DNA of 36,317 nucleotides from positions 1 to 36,317 of the forward strand of contig JBIKVP010000014.1 in assembly GCA_044356745.1 (NCBI GenBank), written 5' to 3'. The translations under genes were made by a program, and so were the position numbers. The notes below the pieces were generated by a model. The model was given only the letters and a program-made list of their open reading frames with translations, was not told the origin of the DNA and did not search any database. Numbering within the stretch: position 1 is the stretch's first letter; each line of letters opens with the position of its first letter. Of the stretch, positions 24,950 to 33,224 are shown piece by piece. The stretch is from JBIKVP01 sp044356745. Its GTDB lineage: Bacteria > Pseudomonadota > Alphaproteobacteria > Rhizobiales > Beijerinckiaceae.

Positions 24950-27010
24950 ATGTCCAACGATCAAGATCTTTTCTCAGGCGGAGCGGCGCGTCAGGTCACA
25001 GATGCGTTGAGCGTACCTGCGGCCAAGAAACCTGCAACAAAACCTGCATCCATTTCTCAAGGCACACCGTCCGAAGCGGGATACACAGCGTCCTCAATTG
25101 AAGTGTTAGAGGGTTTGGAACCTGTGCGTCGTCGCCCGGGAATGTATATCGGCGGCACGGATGAAAAAGCCCTGCATCATCTCTTTGCTGAAGTGATTGA
25201 TAACTGCATGGATGAAGCAGTGGCGGGGCATGCAACATTCATTGAAGTTGAGCTTGAAGCGAATGGCTTTTTGAGCGTCACCGATAATGGGCGCGGCATT
25301 CCAATTGATCCGCACCCCAAATTTCCCGATAAATCTGCACTTGAAGTGATTATGGTCACGCTTCATGCGGGTGGGAAATTTGATTCCAAAGTGTATGAAA
25401 CGTCAGGCGGATTGCATGGTGTGGGCGTATCTGTCGTTAATGCGCTATCGGACATCATGGAAGTTGAGGTTGCGCGTGGACAAACATTGTATCGACAAGT
25501 GTATTCGCGCGGCATTCCGCAAACGCCCTTAGAAACCATCGGGCGCGCTCCTAATCGACGTGGCACAAAAATTCGCTTTCATCCTGACGCACAAATTTTT
25601 GGAGAAGGTGCACATTTTATTCCCCGACGTCTTTATAAAATGGCGCGCTCTAAAGCGTATTTGTTTGGCGGGGTTGAAATCCGTTGGAAATGCGCGCCTG
25701 AACTGATCAAAGATGATGATCTTGTCAAATCACAAGCAGTATTTCGCTTTCCCGACGGTTTAAAAGACCACCTTGCGATTGAATTAACGGGTAAAAATCT
25801 CGTCATTGATACCATTTTTGCAGGTAAGTCAGATAAAAAATCTGGTCACGGTACACTGGAATGGGCGATCGCATGGATGGGTCCAGGGGAAGATGGTTTT
25901 GTATCCTCATATTGTAACACCATCCCGACATCTGATGGCGGCACGCACGAAAGCGGGCTACGCATGGCGTTGCTACGCGGATTGCGTGATCATGCCGATC
26001 GCATCGGACAGAGTAAGCGTGCAACTAACCTCACCACAGATGACGTGATGGCCTCGTGTGCGGCGATGCTCTCGGTGTTTATTCGCGAGCCTGAATTTCA
26101 GGGACAAACCAAAGATAAACTCGCAACATTAGAGGCGACACGCATTGTAGAAACATCCGTGCGAGATGCGTTCGATCATTGGCTTGCGGGCTCCCCTCAA
26201 CAAGCTTCAAAACTACTTGAATGGACGTTTGAGCGGGCTGATGAGCGTTTGCGCCGTCGCGCCGAAAAAGAAGTGTTGCGCAAAACAGCAACGCGTAAAT
26301 TGCGTTTACCTGGTAAGCTTGCCGATTGCACAAATGCAGGTGCTGCAGGATCAGAGCTTTTTATTGTCGAAGGCGATTCAGCAGGCGGTAGCGCGAAACA
26401 GGCACGCGATCGCGCTAATCAGGCAATTTTACCGTTGCGTGGCAAAATTCTCAACGTTGCTTCCGCGGGGCGTGATAAACTCGCTCAAAATCAACAGCTT
26501 GCTGATCTCGCTCAGGCGCTTGGATGTGGGACAGGCACAAAATACAATGATGCTGATCTGCGTTATGATAAAATCATTATCATGACTGATGCTGACGTGG
26601 ACGGTGCACATATCGCTTCACTCCTGATTACGTTTTTTTATCGCCAAATGCCTAAACTCATTGATCAAGGTCATTTATTCCTCGCTGTTCCCCCGTTATT
26701 TCGCCTGACATGGGGCGGCACAACGGTTTATGCACGTGATGAAGCGCACCGCGTTCAGCTTCTAGAAACGCAGTTCAAAGGTAAAAAGGTTGATATCGGA
26801 CGCTTTAAGGGTCTGGGGGAAATGCTTGCCGCACAGCTCAAAGAAACAACTATGGATCCTAAAAAGCGCACACTTTTACGTGTCGCCATTTCCCATGATG
26901 AGCGTGATGAGACCTCTGATAGTGTTGAGCGTCTTATGGGCAACAAGCCTGAATCCCGCTTTACCTTCATTCAAGAACGGGCTGCTTTTGCCAAAGAATT
27001 GGATGTGTAA
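24950..27010 (+). CDS. parE: DNA topoisomerase IV subunit B
   Basis: ParE is the ATPase subunit of topoisomerase IV, which decatenates daughter chromosomes. The 686-aa protein has the GHKL ATPase with EVIDN (Glu81, Asn85), DNGRGIP at 112-118, TSGGLHGVGVSVVNA near 151-165 and QTK near 386-388. The TOPRIM part has EGDSAGG at 474-480 and DADVDGAHI at 547-555. The first 45 residues are a variable Ala/Pro-rich extension. The Gly-containing LPGKLAD at 453-459 and length favour ParE over GyrB, which is longer and differs around the TOPRIM insertion. It follows mltA by 156 nt on the same strand. Confidence 0.94.
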   Translation: MSNDQDLFSGGAARQVTDALSVPAAKKPATKPASISQGTPSEAGYTASSIEVLEGLEPVRRRPGMYIGGTDEKALHHLFAEVIDNCMDEAVAGHATFIEVELEANGFLSVTDNGRGIPIDPHPKFPDKSALEVIMVTLHAGGKFDSKVYETSGGLHGVGVSVVNALSDIMEVEVARGQTLYRQVYSRGIPQTPLETIGRAPNRRGTKIRFHPDAQIFGEGAHFIPRRLYKMARSKAYLFGGVEIRWKCAPELIKDDDLVKSQAVFRFPDGLKDHLAIELTGKNLVIDTIFAGKSDKKSGHGTLEWAIAWMGPGEDGFVSSYCNTIPTSDGGTHESGLRMALLRGLRDHADRIGQSKRATNLTTDDVMASCAAMLSVFIREPEFQGQTKDKLATLEATRIVETSVRDAFDHWLAGSPQQASKLLEWTFERADERLRRRAEKEVLRKTATRKLRLPGKLADCTNAGAAGSELFIVEGDSAGGSAKQARDRANQAILPLRGKILNVASAGRDKLAQNQQLADLAQALGCGTGTKYNDADLRYDKIIIMTDADVDGAHIASLLITFFYRQMPKLIDQGHLFLAVPPLFRLTWGGTTVYARDEAHRVQLLETQFKGKKVDIGRFKGLGEMLAAQLKETTMDPKKRTLLRVAISHDERDETSDSVERLMGNKPESRFTFIQERAAFAKELDV

Positions 27011-27162
27011 AAATAGGACGTAAGACTGTGTCCTGAGTACGTTGGATAAGGAAAAATGACATCCTATCGAGACAGTTACACACCGCTTAAAAAAACTTAT
27101 CCCCGCCTTTTCAGGCCATGAGATGATGAAGGCTCTTCATAACTGTCATTAAGGAGCCTGAC

Positions 27163-27477
27163 ATGACAACCTATTTATCTGAGCGTGATCCATGGCTAAA
27201 CGCCCATAAGGGGTTTAATGCCCCCGCCACACGGGCAGCACTGGTAACACCAAGCGACACCGAACAACTCACGCGTTATGCTAAAATGCTGAGAGTTTAT
27301 GTGCCAAGCGCCACCGCAGAAGCAACTGTTAAAATCACACCCCTCACCGCTCTTGATGATAGTGAAGCAGTGACCTTGAACTTTGCGTCTGGATTGACCT
27401 ATGAGTTGATCGCTGTTCGTAAAGTCTGGGCGATAGGCACGACAAGTGGCCTGACTATTCACGCGCTAACCGAGTAA
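27163..27477 (+). CDS. Spike base protein, Rcc01079 (GhsA)-like
   Basis: This 104-aa protein matches the pattern I know for the phage/GTA spike base family named after Rhodobacter capsulatus Rcc01079. It has an N-terminal DPW segment, then APATRAALVTPSDTEQL, a central beta-rich part and C-terminal AVRKVWAIGTTSGLTIHAL. In R. capsulatus this protein (GhsA) forms the base of head spikes on gene transfer agent particles and is encoded away from the main GTA cluster. The ATG has AAGGAG at ideal spacing. It lies between parE and a tail-spike-like gene, with the next ATG 6 nt after its stop. Base composition looks similar to neighbours. Confidence 0.72.
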   Translation: MTTYLSERDPWLNAHKGFNAPATRAALVTPSDTEQLTRYAKMLRVYVPSATAEATVKITPLTALDDSEAVTLNFASGLTYELIAVRKVWAIGTTSGLTIHALTE

Positions 27478-27482
27478 CGCTC

Positions 27483-29012
27483 ATGATGATTATACCCCGT
27501 TTTGCACCGCGTCCTTTACGCCGACTCATGGCCTCAGTCTCATCCCCTGTGCGTATAGCAGCAACGGGTCAATCCATGACCCATGATGCGGTGGGCTCTC
27601 TAACCACAGGATCACCGCCAAATGCGATTTCACAATTAAGTCATAATTTCAATGGTTGGCTTACGTGGGCAAGAGCGCTGCACCCATGTGGATATTTTGA
27701 TAATTGGCGTGATGCAGGAGGATCACTCCCCATTAACCCGCTTGATAAACGTATCATCGCGCAAGTAAGCGATACACCCGCCACACAAAGCACATGGGCA
27801 CGGTTGTTTTATGGTGGTATGCAAGCACGTGGCGGTCAATTGATTGAAATCGCTCAACGTAACAGTGATTTGCTCGTGGCGCTTGATCCAGAATTGACGT
27901 TTATCGGTATTGGCGAAAGTAATGTCTATACGGATACCGCTTCATCCCTTTCAACAAAGCTACAAAATCTTGTGAACACGGTTTTGAACGGCACAAATTC
28001 ACGCGTACTGCTCATGTGTCCGATTACGCGAGCGAGTATCGCTGGCAATGCATCCAGCTTTATTATTGGCAACCCCACCGACGACGGCTATCGCCAACGC
28101 CTTGTTGATGTTGTTCCTCTTTTACAGGCGGCTTATGTGGGTAATCCGCGTGTACGAGTGTTTGATCCCAATCCGATTTTAACGGGCGGCACGGCGCTTA
28201 ATATTCCGCTCGCCTTCTGGCTCGTGGATCATATTCACCTTACTGCGCGTGGCGCATATTATATTGGCAAAGCGGTTGCTCAAGTGCTGCAAGCATGGGG
28301 CTTTCCGGATTACAGTGAGGAGCTTTATCCGTTGCCAGCAGCTTATAATGCAAGCTCAAATCCGCAAGGCAATGTGATTATTAATCCGCTTTTTACAGGA
28401 TCAGGCGGGACAAAAGGCACAGGCGTGACCGGCACGCTGCCCGATTATCACCGCCTTGATCGCACGATAGGTGATGCCAGCGTTGTCAGCTCGGTTGAAA
28501 CATTGGGAGATGGCACAAAAAAACTCGTGCTAACCTTCACACCCGGCGCAAGTGTGAGCACGTTTGAATTACAATTCACAAACACCGTCAATGGTTCGGC
28601 GGAACTGGCTAATCCGTTCGCGACAGGGACATGGTTTCGCGCGCACATGTTTGCGGAATGCTCAGCCTATGATGATTGGCGTTTGGCACGTTTATGGCTG
28701 CGTCCCTCTGCGGACAGCTTTACGATTTATGGCGGCCATAATGTGCGCTATGCCGCAGGCCGTACACTGTACACGAATGAGAGCTATGCTGCTGGTTTAA
28801 GCGCCATTCAAAATGTTGAAACACATATGCCTGATGAAGCGTGGGAAGGGTACATCGACACCCCGCCCTATCAAATGGTGGGATCAGGTGGTACAATACG
28901 CACACGGCTTCAAATCATGGTGGGGCCAACATCAGGCTCACCTATCGTGAAAATCAGCGAACCCGTTGTAAGAGCGATTGATGATCCACGACCAGCGTAT
29001 GGGATAACTTAA
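27483..29012 (+). CDS. SGNH-hydrolase-like spike/fibre protein, GhsB-like by position
   Basis: This 509-aa protein has no signal peptide. The N-terminal half resembles an SGNH hydrolase: ATGQSMTHD near 27-35 (Ser31 as block I nucleophile), GIGESN at 142-147 (block III, Asn147) and VDHIHLT around 248-254 (Asp249, His252 of block V). The C-terminal 230 residues are beta-rich with many Gly, Thr and aromatic residues, like carbohydrate-binding spike domains. It starts 6 nt after the spike base gene, an operon. This pairing suggests a receptor- or capsule-binding spike with possible deacetylase activity. GhsB homology is inferred from position, not from sequence I can verify. It ends directly against the convergent WD40 gene. 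Confidence 0.65.
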   Translation: MMIIPRFAPRPLRRLMASVSSPVRIAATGQSMTHDAVGSLTTGSPPNAISQLSHNFNGWLTWARALHPCGYFDNWRDAGGSLPINPLDKRIIAQVSDTPATQSTWARLFYGGMQARGGQLIEIAQRNSDLLVALDPELTFIGIGESNVYTDTASSLSTKLQNLVNTVLNGTNSRVLLMCPITRASIAGNASSFIIGNPTDDGYRQRLVDVVPLLQAAYVGNPRVRVFDPNPILTGGTALNIPLAFWLVDHIHLTARGAYYIGKAVAQVLQAWGFPDYSEELYPLPAAYNASSNPQGNVIINPLFTGSGGTKGTGVTGTLPDYHRLDRTIGDASVVSSVETLGDGTKKLVLTFTPGASVSTFELQFTNTVNGSAELANPFATGTWFRAHMFAECSAYDDWRLARLWLRPSADSFTIYGGHNVRYAAGRTLYTNESYAAGLSAIQNVETHMPDEAWEGYIDTPPYQMVGSGGTIRTRLQIMVGPTSGSPIVKISEPVVRAIDDPRPAYGIT

Positions 29013-30026
29013 TCAAGGTAATGTGAGTAAACCGCCCGCACCATTGGTTGCACCAAAGGCAAGGTGTCGTCCTTCACCTGACCACGCAAGTGTCGTGATC
29101 GCATTATGTGTTATTGGATCATTGATGTGAATTTCAGCGGCGTCAGTGAGACGAATAAGTCGCACGGAGCCATCATCATAACCCACGGCAAGTACAAGGG
29201 CTTTTGGATGAAATGCAACAGCACTGACGCGAGAGGTGTGCTCGCCACATTCACGCGGGGGCTTACCCGTCGGACCTTCCTTGGTTGTAAATGGCCAAAT
29301 GATAGCCGCTTCCGCTCCACTTGTCGCAAGCCATTGACCATCATGAGACCATGTTATGGAGCGCACCTTCGCAGGATAACCCGTCATGCGCATATGCCCT
29401 GCTGTAGGCGATAAGCGCCAGCCATGAAGCGCGTTTTCTTGCAAGGTTGTGATGACAAAGCGGCCATCATGAGACCAACTCACATCTAAATGTGCACCCT
29501 TCCATTCAAGAACTTCAGGTTGCGCTTGTGTGGCGGGATACCACAAACTTGCACCATTATAATGGGCAATGGCGAGGCGATACCCTTTGGGGGCGAACGC
29601 GACACCACGCACCGATGATGGCGCTGTCCATGTTGTGATCTTGCCTTTCGGATCACAAGACGTAACATTTTTACCCACACTCCACGCCATAGCGCCAGTT
29701 GATGAGAGCGCGAGGGCATCAATCCAAGCGCCGCCTGACGCAAAAATCTCTTGTGGTTCATGCCCCAAAGTATGGCGCACAATGCGCCCATCATCACCCG
29801 CTGTGATGAGTTGCGTTTGGTCAGACACCGCAAGAAGAATGGACGCATCAGGATGCGCGTTCACATCTTCAAAAGGTGCATCAAGTTGCGTCGTATCAAG
29901 CCATCGCACACGCCCATCACCGAGTGCAAAGGCGAGTTTTGTGCCGATAAAAGCGCTGGCACTTACATAAGTACCAAGCGATAAAGGCTTGACGAAATCG
30001 ATGAGCGATGTAACGGGCTGGGTCAT
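29013..30026 (-). CDS. WD40 repeat protein
   Basis: This cytosolic protein of 337 aa lacks a signal peptide. Repeated blocks with GH/SHDG, W and D patterns are visible: DVSWSHDGRFVITT, RSITWSHDGQWLATSG, SAVAFHPKALVLAVGYDDGS, TTLAWSGEGRHLAFG. Together they form a seven-blade-type propeller scaffold. It starts 15 nt after the stop of the CobW-family gene and is probably in the same operon. CobW-WD40 neighbours are common in Rhizobiales near zinc uptake genes, which suggests a zinc-related role, but no biochemical function is established. Confidence 0.9.
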   Translation of the reverse strand: MTQPVTSLIDFVKPLSLGTYVSASAFIGTKLAFALGDGRVRWLDTTQLDAPFEDVNAHPDASILLAVSDQTQLITAGDDGRIVRHTLGHEPQEIFASGGAWIDALALSSTGAMAWSVGKNVTSCDPKGKITTWTAPSSVRGVAFAPKGYRLAIAHYNGASLWYPATQAQPEVLEWKGAHLDVSWSHDGRFVITTLQENALHGWRLSPTAGHMRMTGYPAKVRSITWSHDGQWLATSGAEAAIIWPFTTKEGPTGKPPRECGEHTSRVSAVAFHPKALVLAVGYDDGSVRLIRLTDAAEIHINDPITHNAITTLAWSGEGRHLAFGATNGAGGLLTLP

Positions 30027-30041
30027 GCGTGACTTATCCCG

Positions 30042-31010
30042 TTACGCAACACAAGCGAGAAAATCAGCTTTCAGCGCTGCTTCATTGAGATTACGACCGA
30101 TAAAAACCAAACGCGACACACGCTTTTCATCATCACGCCACGGCTTTTGCACATCACCCTCTAGAATCATGTGCACGCCCTGAAAGACGAATTTTTTAGG
30201 CTCATCTTCAAACGCAATAATTCCTTTGCAGCGCAAAATATCGGCGCCGTCTTTTTGAATGAGCGGGTGAATCCAGTTCATGAATTTTTCGGGGTTCATG
30301 TCGCCTTCATAACTCAAAGCGATTGAACGCACATCCTCAGCATGGGTGTGGTGATGATGGTGTCCTTCTTCAAGAAAATCAGGCTCAATCTCTAAAATAC
30401 GCGACAGATCAAACGCTCCGCGCCCCAAAAGCTCCTTAATCGGAATATCACAGCGGGTTGTGACTTTGCACTGCGCATAAGGGTTGATGGTGCGGATCGT
30501 GGCTTTCACGTTTTCAAGCTCTTCGCTCGTCACCAAATCAGCTTTGTTGAGCAAAATAATATCGGCAAAAGCGATTTGATTTTTAGCTTCAGGGGCATCA
30601 ATCAGGCGTGCACTGAGCCATTTCGCATCGGCAACAGTGATCACCGCATCAAGCATCGCCATGTTGCCAATATCTTGATCCATAAAGAAAGTTTGCGCAA
30701 CAGGCGCTGGATCAGCCAGCCCTGTTGTTTCAACAATAATCGCATCGAACTGACCACGCTTTTTCATGAGGCCATCGAGAATACGGATCAAATCCCCACG
30801 CACGGTGCAGCAGATGCAGCCGTTGTTCATTTCAAACACTTCTTCTTCCGCCCCAATCACCAGATCGTTATCAATGCCAATTTCGCCAAATTCATTGACA
30901 ATGACAGCAAATTTCAATCCGTGAGGTTCGCTCAGGATGCGATTCAGAAGTGTGGTTTTGCCTGCCCCCAGATAACCCGTGAGAACCGTAACAGGAATTT
31001 TATTAGACAT
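30042..31010 (-). CDS. CobW/COG0523 family GTPase, putative zinc metallochaperone
   Basis: This G3E GTPase is thought to deliver zinc to client enzymes under zinc limitation. The 322-aa protein has Walker A GYLGAGKTT at 12-20, NEFGEIGIDNDLV, the metal-binding GCICC motif (Cys65, Cys67, Cys68) and guanine-specificity NKAD. A His-rich insert (EEGHHHHHTHAEDV) lies near residue 225, and a CobW C-terminal domain follows. The frame is open from 31118, but the ATG at 31010 has AAGG about 7 nt upstream and gives the usual N-terminus. znuA-like and permease genes lie upstream on the same strand, separated by a palindromic repeat, so it may have a separate promoter. I see no Zur box directly upstream. 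Confidence 0.93.
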   Translation of the reverse strand: MSNKIPVTVLTGYLGAGKTTLLNRILSEPHGLKFAVIVNEFGEIGIDNDLVIGAEEEVFEMNNGCICCTVRGDLIRILDGLMKKRGQFDAIIVETTGLADPAPVAQTFFMDQDIGNMAMLDAVITVADAKWLSARLIDAPEAKNQIAFADIILLNKADLVTSEELENVKATIRTINPYAQCKVTTRCDIPIKELLGRGAFDLSRILEIEPDFLEEGHHHHHTHAEDVRSIALSYEGDMNPEKFMNWIHPLIQKDGADILRCKGIIAFEDEPKKFVFQGVHMILEGDVQKPWRDDEKRVSRLVFIGRNLNEAALKADFLACVA

Positions 31011-31052
31011 GGTTCGCCTTTTTGAATTTTGCACATGAGCCTTAGCCATCAT

Positions 31053-31163
31053 GGCCAGAACCGAAGAACCGCGTAAGCGCCCCGAAGGGCAGCGAAGCAA
31101 CTTGTTCTGGCCGTCCACGACTTAAATCGTTCTTAAGACGTGGATACCCGCAACAAGTGCGGG
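31053..31163. repeat. Intergenic palindromic repeat cluster (REP-like)
   Basis: Three hairpins sit between cobW and znuA. GGCCAGAAC (31053-31061) pairs with GTTCTGGCC (31104-31112). TCCACG-A-CTTAA (31114-31125) pairs with TTAAG-A-CGTGGA (31133-31144) with one mismatch. CCCGCA (31147-31152) pairs with TGCGGG (31158-31163). The second and third resemble the dispersed CCACG-containing and CCCGC..GCGGG palindromes common in intergenic DNA of Alphaproteobacteria, so this is likely a repeat-family insertion. It could end znuA transcription. Confidence 0.75.
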
Positions 31164-31195
31164 CATGACGGAAGCGTTTCGAGCATCTTTAATTT

Positions 31196-32143
31196 TTAAC
31201 TCGCTTTGAGCGCCTCACTCAAGGTTTTTATGTTGTGACGCATCATGAGAATATAGGTGCTTGCAGAACCCGATGCATCAGAGAGAGCATCAGAATAGAG
31301 TTTACCCCCCACTTTTGCGCCCGTTTCTTTAGCGATGCGATCCATGAGACGCGGATCACTAATATTCTCGACAAAAATGGCAGGAATACGGTTCTTTTTA
31401 ATCTGATTGATCATGCTTGCCACATCTTTCGCTGAGGCTTCCGCATCCGTTGAGACCCCTTGCACACTCATCATCTCAAGACCATAGGCCGTACCAAAAT
31501 AAGCAAAAGCATCATGGGATGTTAAAATACGGCGGCGATAAGCAGGTAGCGCATTCACCTGCGCTTTAATCTCAGCATCAAGTTGATCCAGTTGTGCGCT
31601 GTAAGAAGCAGCATTACTTTCATAAACCGCCCTCCCCTCTGGATCAAGTTTGATAAGCGCATCGCGAATATTTTTCACATACGTTTTGACATGCATCACG
31701 TTTTGCCAAGCATGGGGATCACTCGCTCCATGAGAATGGCCGTGAGCATGACCATGATCATCATCTTTCGCTTTCAAGGGCTTAATCCCCTCAGAAGCCA
31801 CAATTCTGACTGCTTTTGATTTCGATGCAGACATCAGGCGATTGATCCAGCCTTCAAAACCAAGGCCATTGATCACCACCATATCCGCTTCAGAAAGCGT
31901 TTTCGCGTCATTGGGCGTGGGTGAATACACATGCGCATCACCATTAGCTCCCACTAACATCGTCAATTGAACGCGATCTCGAGCAATGTTTTTTACCAAA
32001 TCTCCAAGAATTGAAAAACTAGCAACAACCTTCTTAGGCGCTTGAGGTGTCGAAGCCCCCGATTGAGCAAAGGCCATTCCATTGGACAGCATCAACGCTG
32101 TTGCGAGCGTCAACATTGATTGTATAAAACCACGCTTGTTCAT
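31196..32143 (-). CDS. Zinc/metal ABC transporter substrate-binding protein
   Basis: This periplasmic cluster A-I binding protein is 315 aa long from the ATG at 32143. The signal peptide ends near AFAQS. Metal ligands expected in the family are visible: His in GDAHVYSPTP, His in DPHAWQNVMH, His in LTSHDAFAYF, and Asp in LYSDALSD. A His-rich loop (DDDHGHAHGHSHG) lies before the second ligand, which indicates a zinc binder of the ZnuA/AztC type. AAGG lies about 6 nt before the ATG. The frame is open from 32386, but that part overlaps the permease gene and has no homology. A Zur-box-like palindrome precedes it. No ATPase gene accompanies the transporter. Confidence 0.93.
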   Translation of the reverse strand: MNKRGFIQSMLTLATALMLSNGMAFAQSGASTPQAPKKVVASFSILGDLVKNIARDRVQLTMLVGANGDAHVYSPTPNDAKTLSEADMVVINGLGFEGWINRLMSASKSKAVRIVASEGIKPLKAKDDDHGHAHGHSHGASDPHAWQNVMHVKTYVKNIRDALIKLDPEGRAVYESNAASYSAQLDQLDAEIKAQVNALPAYRRRILTSHDAFAYFGTAYGLEMMSVQGVSTDAEASAKDVASMINQIKKNRIPAIFVENISDPRLMDRIAKETGAKVGGKLYSDALSDASGSASTYILMMRHNIKTLSEALKAS

Positions 32144-32159
32144 AACCACCTTCGTTGCA

Positions 32160-32176
32160 ATGTTATAATATATCAT
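32160..32176. promoter_or_regulatory. Zur-box-like palindrome upstream of the zinc-binding protein gene
   Basis: The 17-bp sequence ATGTTATAATATATCAT is a palindrome with one mismatched pair. It differs by one base from the symmetrical form ATGTTATAATATAACAT that matches published Zur sites in proteobacteria. It lies 17 nt before the ATG of the binding-protein gene and overlaps the last codon of the permease gene. Zur with bound zinc would repress transcription here. Confidence 0.65.
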
Positions 32177-33045
32177 CCTGTGCGGTGATGACGGATATAC
32201 AGGCTTTTGGCAAGCCCCCCACGAGGGCCAAAGATCAAGGAGGCAAGATAAAACATCCCTGCCATAAGAATAATCGCGGGGCTTGCAGGCACGTTCATGT
32301 GATAAGAGATCAGCAACCCCACATACCCCGAGAGCAGACCTAAGCCCGTTGCAGTTAAAATCAGCGGCACAAGATCTGTATTCCACATGCGTGCAGAGGC
32401 TGCTGGGAGCATCATCAAGCCCACCGCGAGCAATGTGCCAAGGGCATGGAATCCGGCGACAAGGTTCATCACCATCAGCGCAAGAAACATCAGGTGCGCA
32501 ATCGCTCCTGCTTTTGATCCCATCGCTTGCAAGAAAGCGGGATCAACCCACTCCATCACAAGAGGGCGATAAATAATGGCAAGCGTGAACAGTGTCAAAG
32601 ATGATGTGCCTGCTAGTAGGTAGAGCGTGGCATCATCAAGTGCGAGCACGCTGCCAAACAACACATGCAACAAATCAAGATTTGAGCCTTTCATCGATAC
32701 CAGCGTAACGCCAAGCGCTAATGACAATAAATAAAATGCGGCAAAGGATGCATCTTCCTCTAGGGCTGTGGTACGCGAGACTAATCCTGCAAGGGTTGCT
32801 ACAAGTCCGCCGGCCACAAGTCCACCAATCGTCATCGCGGGCAGTGACAGGCCGTAGAGCAGATACCCCACCGCAGCACCCGGTAAAATTGCATGAGCCA
32901 TCGCATCGCCCATCAGACTCATGCGGCGTAGCATTAAAAATACGCCCATGATGCCGCTCGAAAGCGCCATCGCCCCTGCGCCCACAAGTGCACGGCGCAT
33001 AAATTCAAACTCGACAAATGGCGCGATAAAGTAATCGTATAACAT
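32173..33045 (-). CDS. Metal ABC transporter permease (ZnuB/AztB-like)
   Basis: This inner-membrane channel subunit of a zinc or manganese importer is 290 aa long. Several hydrophobic helices are visible (about eight), beginning with RRALVGAGAMALSSGIMGVFL. The family pattern LMGDAMAHAILPGAAVGYLL in the second to third helix contains the conserved Asp and His, and the last helix has ASPAIILMAGMFYLAS. The binding-protein gene begins 30 nt after its stop. Upstream is the divergent ubiE gene, and the usual ATPase (znuC/aztA) is missing from this spot. Its start ATG is at 33045 with no strong ribosome binding site. Confidence 0.92.
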   Translation of the reverse strand: MLYDYFIAPFVEFEFMRRALVGAGAMALSSGIMGVFLMLRRMSLMGDAMAHAILPGAAVGYLLYGLSLPAMTIGGLVAGGLVATLAGLVSRTTALEEDASFAAFYLLSLALGVTLVSMKGSNLDLLHVLFGSVLALDDATLYLLAGTSSLTLFTLAIIYRPLVMEWVDPAFLQAMGSKAGAIAHLMFLALMVMNLVAGFHALGTLLAVGLMMLPAASARMWNTDLVPLILTATGLGLLSGYVGLLISYHMNVPASPAIILMAGMFYLASLIFGPRGGLAKSLYIRHHRTG

Positions 33046-33224
33046 AACTCTTTGTGCCGTGGTTGTGTTAGCTTGTAAAGCGTTGAAGGGATTTAACCTA
33101 GGCCGTCATGTAAAAGCCTGTCACGGGTATGACGCGAGAGGTTCAAAAACCCATATAATTTTCAAACCATTTGATTGCGCACCGCGACATAGTATACATC
33201 AATTATAAGCAACCTGAGAGCACC

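Noticed and set aside
27090..27110. CtrA-like site ahead of the spike cassette
   Set aside because: The second half-site is TTAT and the spacing is 6 nt, so the match is poor.
29013..30026. WD40 protein as an AztD-like periplasmic zinc chaperone
   Set aside because: AztD proteins carry a signal peptide and His-rich metal sites; this protein has neither.
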